64,000 nucleotides of DNA from Histidinibacterium lentulum (GTDB taxonomy: Bacteria; Pseudomonadota; Alphaproteobacteria; Rhodobacterales; Rhodobacteraceae): assembly GCF_003789055.1 (NCBI RefSeq), contig NZ_ML119088.1, forward strand, positions 62,001-126,000, in the 5' to 3' direction. Every line of letters begins with the position of its first letter. The stretch's first letter is position 1. The notes below the pieces were generated by a model. The model was not told the origin of the DNA and did not search any database. It was given only the letters and a program-made list of their open reading frames with translations. The translations under genes and the position numbers were made by a program. Below, piece after piece: positions 7,997 to 15,686 of the stretch.

Positions 7997-8821
7997 ATGC
8001 GGCATAGCCTCATCGCCACTTTGGCATTGTGGACCGGGGCCGTGACCCCGGCCTGGGCGCAGAGCGATCGCCTGCAGCCAGATTTCACGTTTCGCCGCGT
8101 CCCCGCCCCGCCGGCGGGGCAGGTCGGGCGCATCACCGTGCAAATCGATCCGTCCTCGCGGCCGGCCCGGCCTGCCGCGGCGGAGCAGACGCCTCGGCCG
8201 GCCGCCGCGGCGCGGCCACCGAGCGACCTCGACTGGTTCTGGACGACTGTCTCTCCGTCGATCCAGGACAGCGGCCCGGGGCGGCTCTTCGCGGGGCTGT
8301 CGGCGCTCGACTCGGCGCCGTCCGGTGCGCGTCTCGACGGGCCGCCGCTCCAGAGTCTCGCGGACATCGCCCGTATCCATGGCAGGGACATCCTGCGGGA
8401 AACCGTGGGCAAGGACGTGTCTCCGGCCCTCGTGCTCGCCGTCATCTCGGTCGAGAGCGGGGGGCGCGCCCGCGCGGAGAGCGGGGCTGGCGCCCAGGGG
8501 CTGATGCAACTCATCCCCGCTACGGCCGAGCGGTTCGGCGTGACCGATTCGTTCGACACGGCCCAGAACATCCGGGGCGGGGTCGCCTATCTCGACTGGC
8601 TGATGGGCGAATTCGACGGCGATCCGATCCTCGCCCTCGCGGGCTACAACGCCGGAGAGGGCGCGGTGCGGACCCATGGCGGCGTGCCGCCCTACGCCGA
8701 GACGCGGGCCTACGTCCCGAAGGTCCTCGCCGCCTGGAAGGTCGCGCGCGGACTGTGCCTGACGCCGCCCGAACTGATGACGGACGGATGCGTCTTCGCC
8801 GTCCAGGGAGACATGCCTTGA
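7997..8821 (+). CDS. Soluble lytic murein transglycosylase (SLT family 1)
   Basis: A 274-residue exported enzyme that would cleave peptidoglycan glycan strands. The ATG at 7997 is preferred to the ATG at 7931. It gives a clean signal peptide (MRHSLIATLALWTGAVTPAWAQ) and has a GGACAGGGCGAG purine run just upstream. After a Pro/Ala-rich linker, the C-terminal SLT domain begins at about residue 135. Its catalytic Glu lies in LAVISVESGGRA, followed by GAQGLMQLIPATAERFGV and the ALAGYNAGEGAV motif. It sits beside the Tad cluster but diverges from it, and is 2 bases from the HAD-UbiA gene downstream. A role in opening the wall for the pilus is possible but unproven. Confidence 0.9.
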   Translation: MRHSLIATLALWTGAVTPAWAQSDRLQPDFTFRRVPAPPAGQVGRITVQIDPSSRPARPAAAEQTPRPAAAARPPSDLDWFWTTVSPSIQDSGPGRLFAGLSALDSAPSGARLDGPPLQSLADIARIHGRDILRETVGKDVSPALVLAVISVESGGRARAESGAGAQGLMQLIPATAERFGVTDSFDTAQNIRGGVAYLDWLMGEFDGDPILALAGYNAGEGAVRTHGGVPPYAETRAYVPKVLAAWKVARGLCLTPPELMTDGCVFAVQGDMP

Positions 8822-8823
8822 AC

Positions 8824-10284
8824 ATGACTGCCCCCGTGACATCCGGTGGCGTAATCTCTGAGCGCCCGCTCGTGCTCGATGCCGACGGCACGTTCCTGCG
8901 GACCGACATGCTGCTGGAATGCGCCTGGGCCGGGCTGGGGACGAAGCCTGGCGAGACGCTGCGCGCCTTCCGGCACTGGAGGGATAGGGCTCGGCTGAAA
9001 TCGGAGCTTGCGCAGGTCGCGCCGCTGAGGGTGGACCTGCTGCCGGTGGACCCGGAGGTGAAGGCTCTGGCCGACGAGGCGCTGGCGCAGGGCCGGTCCG
9101 TGGCCCTCGCCTCGGCCTCGGACCTGTCGCTGGTGGGGCCCCTGGCGGAGCATCACGGGTTCGACCGCGCCTTCGGCTCGGACGGGCGGGTGAACCTCAA
9201 GGGCGCCGAGAAGGCACGCGCGCTCGTCGCGGCCTATGGCGAAGGCGGGTTCGACTATGCCGGGAACGAAGCTGCGGACATGGCTATCTGGGAGAGGGGT
9301 GCCGACGCCGTCGTCGTGGGCGACCGCGCCAGCGCCGCGCGGCTCCGGTCGGCGGGACGCCGGGTGACGGAGCTTGCCGGCGGCTGGGCCTGGGCCGATC
9401 TCGCCCGCGCGATGCGGCCGCATCAATGGGTCAAGAACATCCTGCTGGTGCTGCCGGTGATCGCGGCCCATGATTTCGCCCTTCCCACGCTCCTGTTGGT
9501 GCTGATCGGCATGATCGCCTTTTCGGCGGCGGCCTCCTGCATCTATCTTGTGAACGATCTGCTGGACCTCGAGGCGGACCGGCTCCACCCCAAGAAATGC
9601 CACCGGCCCTTTGCCAGCGGCGCGGTTCCGATCAGGGCGGGGATGGCGGCGACGCTGGTCCTCGGCGTGGTGGCCCTGGGGATCGGGGCGGCGCTGGGGC
9701 CGGCGTTCCTCGCGGTCGTGGCGCTCTACATGGCGCTGTCGCTGGCCTATTCGCTGAAGCTGAAGCGGATGCGCTGGATCGACATCGCGACGCTGGCCTC
9801 CCTCTACACGATCCGTGTGGTGGCGGGCGCGGCGGCCAGCGGGGTCGATGCCTCGTTCTTCATGCTGGTCTTCATCTTCCCGGTCTTCATCACACTGGGC
9901 TGCGTCAAGCGCCTGACGGAGCTGACGCTGGCCACCTCGGACGACCGCCTGCCGGGGCGCGGCTATGGCCGGCCCGACCGGGAGGATCTGCTCAACGTGT
10001 CGATCCTGGGAATGGTCGGGGCGCTGATGATCTTCTTCGGCTATTCGTTCTCCGAGCAGGGCCGAGCGCTATACCCCGACCGCTGGATCCTGTGGGTGGC
10101 GCTGGTGCCGATCGCCTGGTGGCTGTTCCGGATGGTGCGGCTGGGCTGGTACGGCAAGCAGGATTACGACCCGATCGTCTTTGCCCTCAAGGACAAGCGC
10201 GGCGTCGGGCTCCTGCTCATCACGCTGAGCCTGATGTTCTACGCGGCCGGTCTCTGGCAGGAGTGGTTCGCGCTCTGGTTCTGA
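8824..10284 (+). CDS. HAD phosphatase-UbiA prenyltransferase fusion (polyprenyl-phosphate phosphoribosyltransferase type)
   Basis: A 486-residue two-domain membrane enzyme. Residues of about 15-180 are a HAD-like domain with the motif I sequence LVLDADGT (Asp-x-Asp). From about residue 190 a UbiA polyprenyl transferase begins (MRPHQWVKNILLVLPVI). It carries the metal/pyrophosphate motif NDLLDLEADRLHPKKCHRPF and about eight membrane helices. This architecture is known for enzymes that transfer 5-phosphoribose from PRPP to polyprenyl phosphate, and the HAD part could remove the 5-phosphate. The convergent neighbours are DprE2- and DprE1-like, which supports that substrate. The start may instead be the TTG at 8818, which has better-spaced GGGAG. 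Assignment is by motif and context, not by search. Confidence 0.85.
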   Translation: MTAPVTSGGVISERPLVLDADGTFLRTDMLLECAWAGLGTKPGETLRAFRHWRDRARLKSELAQVAPLRVDLLPVDPEVKALADEALAQGRSVALASASDLSLVGPLAEHHGFDRAFGSDGRVNLKGAEKARALVAAYGEGGFDYAGNEAADMAIWERGADAVVVGDRASAARLRSAGRRVTELAGGWAWADLARAMRPHQWVKNILLVLPVIAAHDFALPTLLLVLIGMIAFSAAASCIYLVNDLLDLEADRLHPKKCHRPFASGAVPIRAGMAATLVLGVVALGIGAALGPAFLAVVALYMALSLAYSLKLKRMRWIDIATLASLYTIRVVAGAAASGVDASFFMLVFIFPVFITLGCVKRLTELTLATSDDRLPGRGYGRPDREDLLNVSILGMVGALMIFFGYSFSEQGRALYPDRWILWVALVPIAWWLFRMVRLGWYGKQDYDPIVFALKDKRGVGLLLITLSLMFYAAGLWQEWFALWF

Positions 10285-10288
10285 GCGA

Positions 10289-11014
10289 TCAGAAGTTCGT
10301 CTTCTTGAAGACCGGTTCGGGTACGGCGCGGATCACGGTCATCACCAGCCGCCAGATGCCGGCGGTGTAGATCACGTTGCGCTTGCGCGTCAGGCCCTTG
10401 CGGATCGCCGTTGCCACGGCCTCGGGCGTCGTCATCAGCGGCATCTTCAGGCCCCAGGTCATCGCGGTGTCCACCGGGCCGGGTTTCACTGTCATGACAT
10501 GGACACCATGGCGCGCCATGCGATTTCGAAAGCCCGAGAGATAGGCCGTGAACCCCGCCTTTGCGGCGCCGTAGACATAATTCGTCACGCGCCCCCGGTC
10601 GCCCGCGACCGACGATACGCCCGCCACAGCGCCGCCCCGCACCTCCAGCAGCGGCGCCATTTCGTGGAGAAGGCGCGCCGGGCCGGAGAGGCTGTCGATC
10701 ACCGTGCCGTCGATCAGGCTGGGGTCGGCGTCGATCTCCGCCTGATCGGGCATTGAGCCCACGAAGACGGCGATGATCAGCGGGCCCTCGGTGCGCTCGG
10801 CCGCGACGCGGATCGCGGCGAAGCTTGCCGGGTCGCGGATGTCGAAGGTGACGCGTTCAGCCGACTCTGCCCCGCGGCCGAGGCAATCGGCGGCCATCGC
10901 CGCCAGGTCGCCCCCGTCGCGCCCGCAGAGGATCAGCCGCGCGCCGTCCTCGGACAACTGCCGCGCAAGGGACCGGGCTATGGCGGAACTGGCGCCAAGC
11001 AGGATCCAGGTCAT
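10289..11014 (-). CDS. DprE2-like short-chain dehydrogenase (2-keto sugar reductase)
   Basis: A 241-residue SDR. It has the N-terminal NAD(P) motif (WILLGASSAIARSLA), catalytic Ser in GVSSVAGDRGRV, YxxxK in NYVYGAAKAGF, and the PG motif KPGPVDTAM. The SSVAGxR...YG..KAG pattern and the basic, hydrophobic C-terminus (IRAVPEPVFKKTNF) resemble mycobacterial DprE2. That enzyme reduces decaprenylphosphoryl-2-keto-erythro-pentose to decaprenylphosphoryl-arabinose at the membrane. It overlaps the DprE1-like gene by four bases (ATGA), which indicates translational coupling and a shared pathway. It ends 5 bases from the convergent UbiA gene. Confidence 0.85.
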   Translation of the reverse strand: MTWILLGASSAIARSLARQLSEDGARLILCGRDGGDLAAMAADCLGRGAESAERVTFDIRDPASFAAIRVAAERTEGPLIIAVFVGSMPDQAEIDADPSLIDGTVIDSLSGPARLLHEMAPLLEVRGGAVAGVSSVAGDRGRVTNYVYGAAKAGFTAYLSGFRNRMARHGVHVMTVKPGPVDTAMTWGLKMPLMTTPEAVATAIRKGLTRKRNVIYTAGIWRLVMTVIRAVPEPVFKKTNF

Positions 11015-12312
11015 GCCGCCTCCCTCAATTTAAGTCGGCGTACGAGGTCCGTTGTGTAGATCCCCTCCGGATCGGCCTTCTGCACCTCGTCGAGCCAGGC
11101 ACCGTGCTCGGGATACATGGCGCGGATGCGTTCGGGGCCCGCGAGCGCGTCCTTTGCGAGGTAGAGTCTGCCTTGCGCCTCGGCAGTCATGGCCTCGAGC
11201 GCCGCGATCAGGCGCACGGCGGCGTCGCGGTTGGGGAAATCGACTGCGAGGGTATAGCCCTCCATCGGGAAGGACATCGGCCCCGCGCGCCCCGGGCCCA
11301 TGCGTTTGAGGACGGCGAGTGGCGATGCCAGGCCCGACCGGGCGATCCGGTCCAGCATCGTGCGGAGCGCCTCCGTCTCCGAGAGGGGGACGACGCACTG
11401 GAACTGGTGAAAGCCCCGCTTGCCGTAGAGGCGATTCCAGGCGTGAACCCTATCGAGCGGGAAGAAGAAGCTCTCGATGGGCCGCACGACTGTGCGTCCG
11501 GCCTTGGGGACGCGGGAATAGTAGAGTGCATTGAAAGCCTTCACCACGGGCGGCGCGAGGGCGAAGGCGGGCGCGTCGAGCGGGACCGATCTGGCCGCCC
11601 TGGGCCGGGGGACGAGGCCGGGCGCGGTCTCCCCCTCCTCGACGATGCCGCGGCCAAGCGCGGCGCCGGTGGCGGTGGCGTCGATCCAGCCCACGACATA
11701 GCTCGCCTTCGAGCCGTCGAGGACGGCGAGGTGGTTCTCCCAGTCGGGGGCGCGGCGTTCGGTGACCATCATGATGTCGCCCTCGCGGCGGCTGAGGGCG
11801 AGGGTGGCCGAGGCGATGATCCCGGTCTGGCCGAGCCCACCCATGGTGGCGGCGAAGAGCGGATCGTCCGGAGTGAGCCTGCGCGGGCCGTCCGGGCCGA
11901 TCAACTCGATCTCCGTCACATGCTGGCCGAAGGAACCCGTGCCGTGGTGGTTCTTGCCGTGCACGTCCATGGCGATGGCGCCGCCCACGGTGGCGAATCC
12001 GGTTCCCGGCATGACCGGCGGCAGCCAGCCGTGTGGTGCAAAGAGCCGCGCAAGATCGCCCAGCGTGACGCCCGGCTCTGCGCGCAGGAGGCCCGTGTCG
12101 GGATCAAAGCCAAGGATGCGGTCGAGGCGGCTGAGGTCGGCGATGCGGCCCCCGTCGTTGAGGGGAGCATCGCCGTAGCTGCGGCGGTTGCCCATGGCCG
12201 GCCCGGCCTTGGCGAGTGTGGGCAGGTCGCGGGCGCGTTCGGGGCGGGCGACCTCTCCGGTGGCGCTCAGGGCGCGGCCCCAGCCGGTATAGGTCATCTT
12301 CTTCCAGCGCAT
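11011..12312 (-). CDS. DprE1-like FAD-dependent decaprenylphosphoryl-ribose 2'-oxidase
   Basis: A 433-residue FAD oxidoreductase of the vanillyl-alcohol-oxidase fold. DprE1 oxidises the 2'-OH of polyprenylphosphoryl-ribose, and with DprE2 makes the arabinose epimer. Diagnostic stretches are GNRRSYGDAPLNDGGRI (RSYGD, FAD contact), PGTGFATVGGAIAMDVHGKN followed by HHGTGSFGQHV, and the C-terminal MYPEHGAWL...DLVRRLKL, all close to DprE1 patterns. Translation may start at Met1 or at Met6 (MTYTGWGR). It lies between the flippase-like gene (1 base away) and the DprE2-like gene (4-base overlap), so the three form one operon. Family identity is strong; the lipid carrier and sugar are inferred. Confidence 0.88.
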   Translation of the reverse strand: MRWKKMTYTGWGRALSATGEVARPERARDLPTLAKAGPAMGNRRSYGDAPLNDGGRIADLSRLDRILGFDPDTGLLRAEPGVTLGDLARLFAPHGWLPPVMPGTGFATVGGAIAMDVHGKNHHGTGSFGQHVTEIELIGPDGPRRLTPDDPLFAATMGGLGQTGIIASATLALSRREGDIMMVTERRAPDWENHLAVLDGSKASYVVGWIDATATGAALGRGIVEEGETAPGLVPRPRAARSVPLDAPAFALAPPVVKAFNALYYSRVPKAGRTVVRPIESFFFPLDRVHAWNRLYGKRGFHQFQCVVPLSETEALRTMLDRIARSGLASPLAVLKRMGPGRAGPMSFPMEGYTLAVDFPNRDAAVRLIAALEAMTAEAQGRLYLAKDALAGPERIRAMYPEHGAWLDEVQKADPEGIYTTDLVRRLKLREAA

Positions 12313-12313
12313 G

Positions 12314-13318
12314 TCAGGCGGCTACCTTAAGCGAGGCGCGCTCGGCCATGGGGAAGACGATCAGTCCGATGGCGATGGCGAACCACAGGGTGGTCACACG
12401 GATGATCGCTGTTGCGGGGACGGAGACCTCAAGCGGGACGCCCTCCAGCGTCAGCAGCGCGATCATGGACGCCTCTGCGCCGCCAAGGCCGCCGGGCGCG
12501 CCGGTCAGCCCGCCCGCGAGCGTGGAAAAGGTGAAGATGGCGACAGCCTTGGCCAGCCCGATGTCGGCGCCCATCCAGACCAGCAGCAGGTGCAGGGCAT
12601 AGCCCTCGGCGGCCCAGCCGACGAGACTGAGCACCATGGCACCCGTCGCGACGGGCAGAGTGGAGAAGCGGGCCAGCGACCGCGCGGCGCCGCGGGCGCG
12701 GGCCATGGACCGGGGCAGGCGGCCTGAGGTGCGGTAGGCGAAGGTGACAAGCGCCACGATCAGCTTCGGCCGGGTCGCGACCCAGGCAGCGAGAAGCGCG
12801 ACCATCGCGACGGGCAGGGCAAAGGTGATGCCCGAGGCGGCAAAGGCGAGCGCCAGCGCCAGGATCAGAGCCATGGCAGCGAGGTCCGCGGCGCGGTCGA
12901 CGAGGGCGAGGGGGGCGGTCCGCTCTACCGGCCAGCCGGTCTCGCGCCGGAGCCAGCGCATCCGGATCAGTTCGCCCACCCGAGCTGGCGTGACGGACAT
13001 GGCGAAGCCGCCGAGGAAGTGACGCAGGTTCTGCCGCAGGCCCGTCGTCAGCCCGAGCCTGCGTGCGAAGAGGTGCCAGCGCAGGCCACGGCCGAGGTAG
13101 TTCACCAGCGAGAGCGCGAGCAGGGCCCCGATCTGCATCGGGCCGAGATCCCGAAGCTGGTGCATCACCTCTTCCCAGCCGGTGGCTGCGGCGAGCCCTG
13201 CTAGACCGGCCAGGACCAGCGCCGCGAGACCGCCGATCAGGAGCGCGTCCCGCCAGCGACGCCGGGACGGAACCGGAGGCGGCGCGGGCGCGGCGAGAAG
13301 GGGGCTGCTCGTGTTCAT
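12314..13318 (-). CDS. Flippase-like / lysylphosphatidylglycerol-synthase-type membrane protein
   Basis: A 334-residue integral membrane protein with about eight predicted helices and the conserved features of the TIGR00374/LPG_synthase_TM family: NYLGRGLRWHLFARRLGL, GGFAMSVTPARVGELIRMRW and GLTGAPGGLGGAEASMIALL. Members are annotated as lipid flippase-like or as the membrane half of MprF, but there is no aminoacyl-transferase domain here. As first gene of the operon with DprE1- and DprE2-like enzymes, its most sensible job is moving the polyprenyl-phosphate-sugar, or a related lipid, across the inner membrane. That assignment is inference from context. Confidence 0.82.
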   Translation of the reverse strand: MNTSSPLLAAPAPPPVPSRRRWRDALLIGGLAALVLAGLAGLAAATGWEEVMHQLRDLGPMQIGALLALSLVNYLGRGLRWHLFARRLGLTTGLRQNLRHFLGGFAMSVTPARVGELIRMRWLRRETGWPVERTAPLALVDRAADLAAMALILALALAFAASGITFALPVAMVALLAAWVATRPKLIVALVTFAYRTSGRLPRSMARARGAARSLARFSTLPVATGAMVLSLVGWAAEGYALHLLLVWMGADIGLAKAVAIFTFSTLAGGLTGAPGGLGGAEASMIALLTLEGVPLEVSVPATAIIRVTTLWFAIAIGLIVFPMAERASLKVAA

Positions 13319-13397
13319 TACCGCACCGGGTAGCGACGGAATTGGGCAGCATCATGACGCTGTCTCCGGTCGGGAAACAGAACTCCGGCGACCGCCA

Positions 13398-13700
13398 TCA
13401 GGTGGAGAAGAGCGGTTCCCATTCGGGGTGGCGCGCGCGCTGGGCGTTGACGAAGGGGCAGAGCGGGACGATGCGGAATCCGTCGCGGCGCGCGTCCTCG
13501 AGGAGGTGCTCGAGAAGCGCGCGGGCGTAGCCGCGGCCCTCGAGGGCCCGGGGGACGGAGGTGTGGTCGGCGATGACCAGCGTTGGCGAGAGAATCGAGA
13601 CGGTGAGTTCGGCGGTGCCCTCCTCCGTCTCGATCACGTAGCGGCCGCGGGAGCCGTCGATCTCCTTGCGGACCGCCGGGCCGGTGTCTGGTGCGGTCAT
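13398..13700 (-). CDS. Small GNAT-like N-acetyltransferase (YidJ/Gcn5-related type)
   Basis: A 100-residue protein of the small 'GCN5-related, N-acyl-CoA transferase-like' type, with [20 protein letters not shown] forming the beta-strand and acyl-CoA-binding loop. It ends [20 protein letters not shown], the conserved C-terminal Cys-Pro-Phe motif of this group. The start at 13700 overlaps the scoB stop by four bases (ATGA), indicating coupling to the CoA-transferase operon. Substrate unknown. Confidence 0.85.
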   Translation of the reverse strand: MTAPDTGPAVRKEIDGSRGRYVIETEEGTAELTVSILSPTLVIADHTSVPRALEGRGYARALLEHLLEDARRDGFRIVPLCPFVNAQRARHPEWEPLFST

Positions 13701-14326
13701 CCGACGATCGTGGCCTCCGTGGCGGCGCGGAGTTGGTCCTCGGTGACCTCGGGAGCGCATTCGACGATCTTCAGCCCGCCCTCGACCACGTCGAGCACGC
13801 CGAGGTTGGTGATGATGCGGTTGACGACGCCGGTGCCGGTGAGCGGCAGGGTGCATTCCTTCAGGAGCTTCGACTCGCCGGCCTTGTTCTGGTGGTCCAT
13901 GACGACCACCACGCGGCGGACGCCGGCGACGAGGTCCATGGCGCCGCCCATGCCCTTCACGAGCTTGCCGGGGATCATCCAGTTCGCGAGGTCGCCGTTC
14001 TCGGCCACCTCCATGGCCCCGAGGATCGCCATGGCGATCTTGCCGCCGCGGATCATGCCGAAGCTGGTGGAGCTGTCGAAATAGACGGTGTGGGGCAGTT
14101 CGGTGATGGTCTGCTTGCCGGCGTTGATGAGGTCGGGGTCCTCGTCGCCCTCGTAGGGAAAGGGGCCCATGCCGAGCATGCCGTTCTCGGACTGGAGGGT
14201 CACGTTCACGCCCTCGGGGATGTAGTTCGGCACCAGGGTGGGGATGCCGATTCCGAGGTTCACGTAGGTGCCGTCCTCGAGTTCCTGCGCGGCGCGGGCG
14301 GCCATCTGATTGCGGTCCCAGGGCAT
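13697..14326 (-). CDS. scoB: 3-oxoacid CoA-transferase subunit B
   Basis: A 209-residue beta subunit that carries the active-site Glu, visible in the SENGMLG motif ([16 protein letters not shown]). It would exchange CoA between succinyl-CoA and acetoacetate in ketone-body or PHB-related metabolism. The start [19 protein letters not shown] at 14326 has GGAGGCAGG 5 bases upstream and fits the family start; the frame upstream is not conserved-looking. It is separated from scoA by a DUF1801 gene plus 91 bp with two palindromes, so it may have its own promoter. It overlaps the GNAT gene downstream. Confidence 0.95.
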   Translation of the reverse strand: MPWDRNQMAARAAQELEDGTYVNLGIGIPTLVPNYIPEGVNVTLQSENGMLGMGPFPYEGDEDPDLINAGKQTITELPHTVYFDSSTSFGMIRGGKIAMAILGAMEVAENGDLANWMIPGKLVKGMGGAMDLVAGVRRVVVVMDHQNKAGESKLLKECTLPLTGTGVVNRIITNLGVLDVVEGGLKIVECAPEVTEDQLRAATEATIVG

Positions 14327-14347
14327 GATCCTGCCTCCTGTCTGCGG

Positions 14348-14385
14348 GGCGTCCACACGTGGACGCCAGTGTAAGTCATTGACTT
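14348..14385. promoter_or_regulatory. Two palindromes upstream of scoB
   Basis: The 91-bp gap before scoB holds GGCGTCCAC-AC-GTGGACGCC (14348-14367) and AAGTCA-T-TGACTT (14373-14385), both perfect. Two adjacent symmetric sites just ahead of a start codon suggest operators for regulation of scoB apart from scoA. The first could also act as an mRNA hairpin. Confidence 0.5.
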
Positions 14386-14417
14386 CAAGCGAAAATCGCT
14401 GTGGACATCCGCTTGCG

Positions 14418-14837
14418 TTAACCTTTCGTGTCGTGCCCGGGGGCGCCTTCGGCCGCCGCGCGGCGTTCGGCCACGGCCGCGTCGAGGAGGGCCGCAAGCG
14501 CGGGGTCCTCGACCTCGGCGGGCGTCCGGAGCTTCACATGGCGCAAGGACTTGCCCGTGCCGTCGAGCCGGCCTTGCGGGTCCGGCAGGTGCGCGCCCTG
14601 CATGAAGCCGAAGTTCACATGCGCCTTGTGCGGCATGGCCCAGGCGAAGCCGTCCTTCATCTTGTTGCCCCCCATGCCCCACCAGACCGAACCCTCGCGG
14701 GCGCTGGCGCTTTCCACGGCACCGGGAGCATGGCGGGCCACGAGCGCCCGGATCGCCTCGAGCAGGGGCCGGTGGGCCGGCACCTTCGCCGCCACGTCCT
14801 CGAACGTGCCGAGCCGGGTGTCGAGCACGAAGCCCAT
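14418..14837 (-). CDS. DUF1801 domain protein located between scoA and scoB
   Basis: A 139-residue protein with the DUF1801 (YdhG-like) pattern: [19 protein letters not shown], a core [18 protein letters not shown] followed by [13 protein letters not shown], and [14 protein letters not shown]. The function of this fold is not established. The start at 14837 overlaps the scoA stop by one base (TGATG), so it is co-translated with scoA. Its position between the two CoA-transferase subunits is odd, because scoA and scoB are normally adjacent. Confidence 0.85.
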   Translation of the reverse strand: MGFVLDTRLGTFEDVAAKVPAHRPLLEAIRALVARHAPGAVESASAREGSVWWGMGGNKMKDGFAWAMPHKAHVNFGFMQGAHLPDPQGRLDGTGKSLRHVKLRTPAEVEDPALAALLDAAVAERRAAAEGAPGHDTKG

Positions 14838-15544
14838 CAGGCCGCCGCGGGCCGGGGGCGCGTGGTGCGCTGCTCGATCCGCTTCTCGTGGGTGCCCTGG
14901 ATCAGGCGGTTCACGTAGATGCCGGGCAGGTGGATGTGGTCGGGATCGAGCGTGCCGGGCTCGACGATCTCCTCGACCTCCATCACGCAGATGCGGCCGC
15001 ACATGGCGGCGGGCGGATTGAAGTTGCGCGCGGTCTTGCGGAAGATCGCGTTGCCGGTGGTGTCGGCCTTCCAGGCCTTGACGATGGAGAGATCGGCGAA
15101 GATGCCCCGCTCGAGCACATACATCTCGCCGTCGAATTCCTTGGTTTCCTTGCCCTCGGCGATCTGCGTGCCGTAGCCGGTCTTGGTGTAGAAGCCCGGA
15201 ATACCCGCACCGCCCGCGCGCATCCGCTCGGCGAGCGTGCCCTGAGGATTGAATTCGAGCTCGAGTTCCCCGGAGAGATACTGGCGCATGAATTCCGCGT
15301 TCTCGCCGACATAGGAGGACATCATCTTGCGGATCTGGCGGGTGTCGAGCAGCTTGCCGAGGCCGAAGCCATCGACGCCGCAGTTGTTGGAGGCCACGGT
15401 GAGGTCCTTGACACCGGACTCGACGATGGCGTCGATCAGCAGTTCGGGGATGCCGCAGAGGCCGAAGCCGCCCGCCGCGATGAGCATTCCGTCCTCGAGA
15501 AGCCCGTCGAGAGCCTCTGCCGCGCTGCCATAGACCTTCTGCAT
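14837..15544 (-). CDS. scoA: 3-oxoacid CoA-transferase subunit A
   Basis: A 235-residue alpha subunit of succinyl-CoA:3-ketoacid CoA-transferase. The signature [16 protein letters not shown], the [12 protein letters not shown] motif and [20 protein letters not shown] with the oxyanion-loop glycines are all present. The C-terminus has an Arg-rich extension ([16 protein letters not shown]). It is the first gene of a four-gene minus-strand run (scoA, DUF1801, scoB, GNAT). Confidence 0.95.
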   Translation of the reverse strand: MQKVYGSAAEALDGLLEDGMLIAAGGFGLCGIPELLIDAIVESGVKDLTVASNNCGVDGFGLGKLLDTRQIRKMMSSYVGENAEFMRQYLSGELELEFNPQGTLAERMRAGGAGIPGFYTKTGYGTQIAEGKETKEFDGEMYVLERGIFADLSIVKAWKADTTGNAIFRKTARNFNPPAAMCGRICVMEVEEIVEPGTLDPDHIHLPGIYVNRLIQGTHEKRIEQRTTRPRPAAA

Positions 15545-15686
15545 GCCGTACCCCTGCTGGTATCCCTGCGGTTCATCGCCGCGAACCCTACGGCCCGGAG
15601 GCCGGGTGTCAACGCCATGCGGGTCGCGGCCGTGGCGGGAGGCGGGGTGTTAGCGCTCGCGGGCCCGCCCGCCGTCTCGCCCGTGA

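Noticed and set aside
15545-15686. Possible small gene between scoA and trkH
   Set aside because: Open frames there are short and lack a ribosome site; the space looks like a promoter and transcript-end region.
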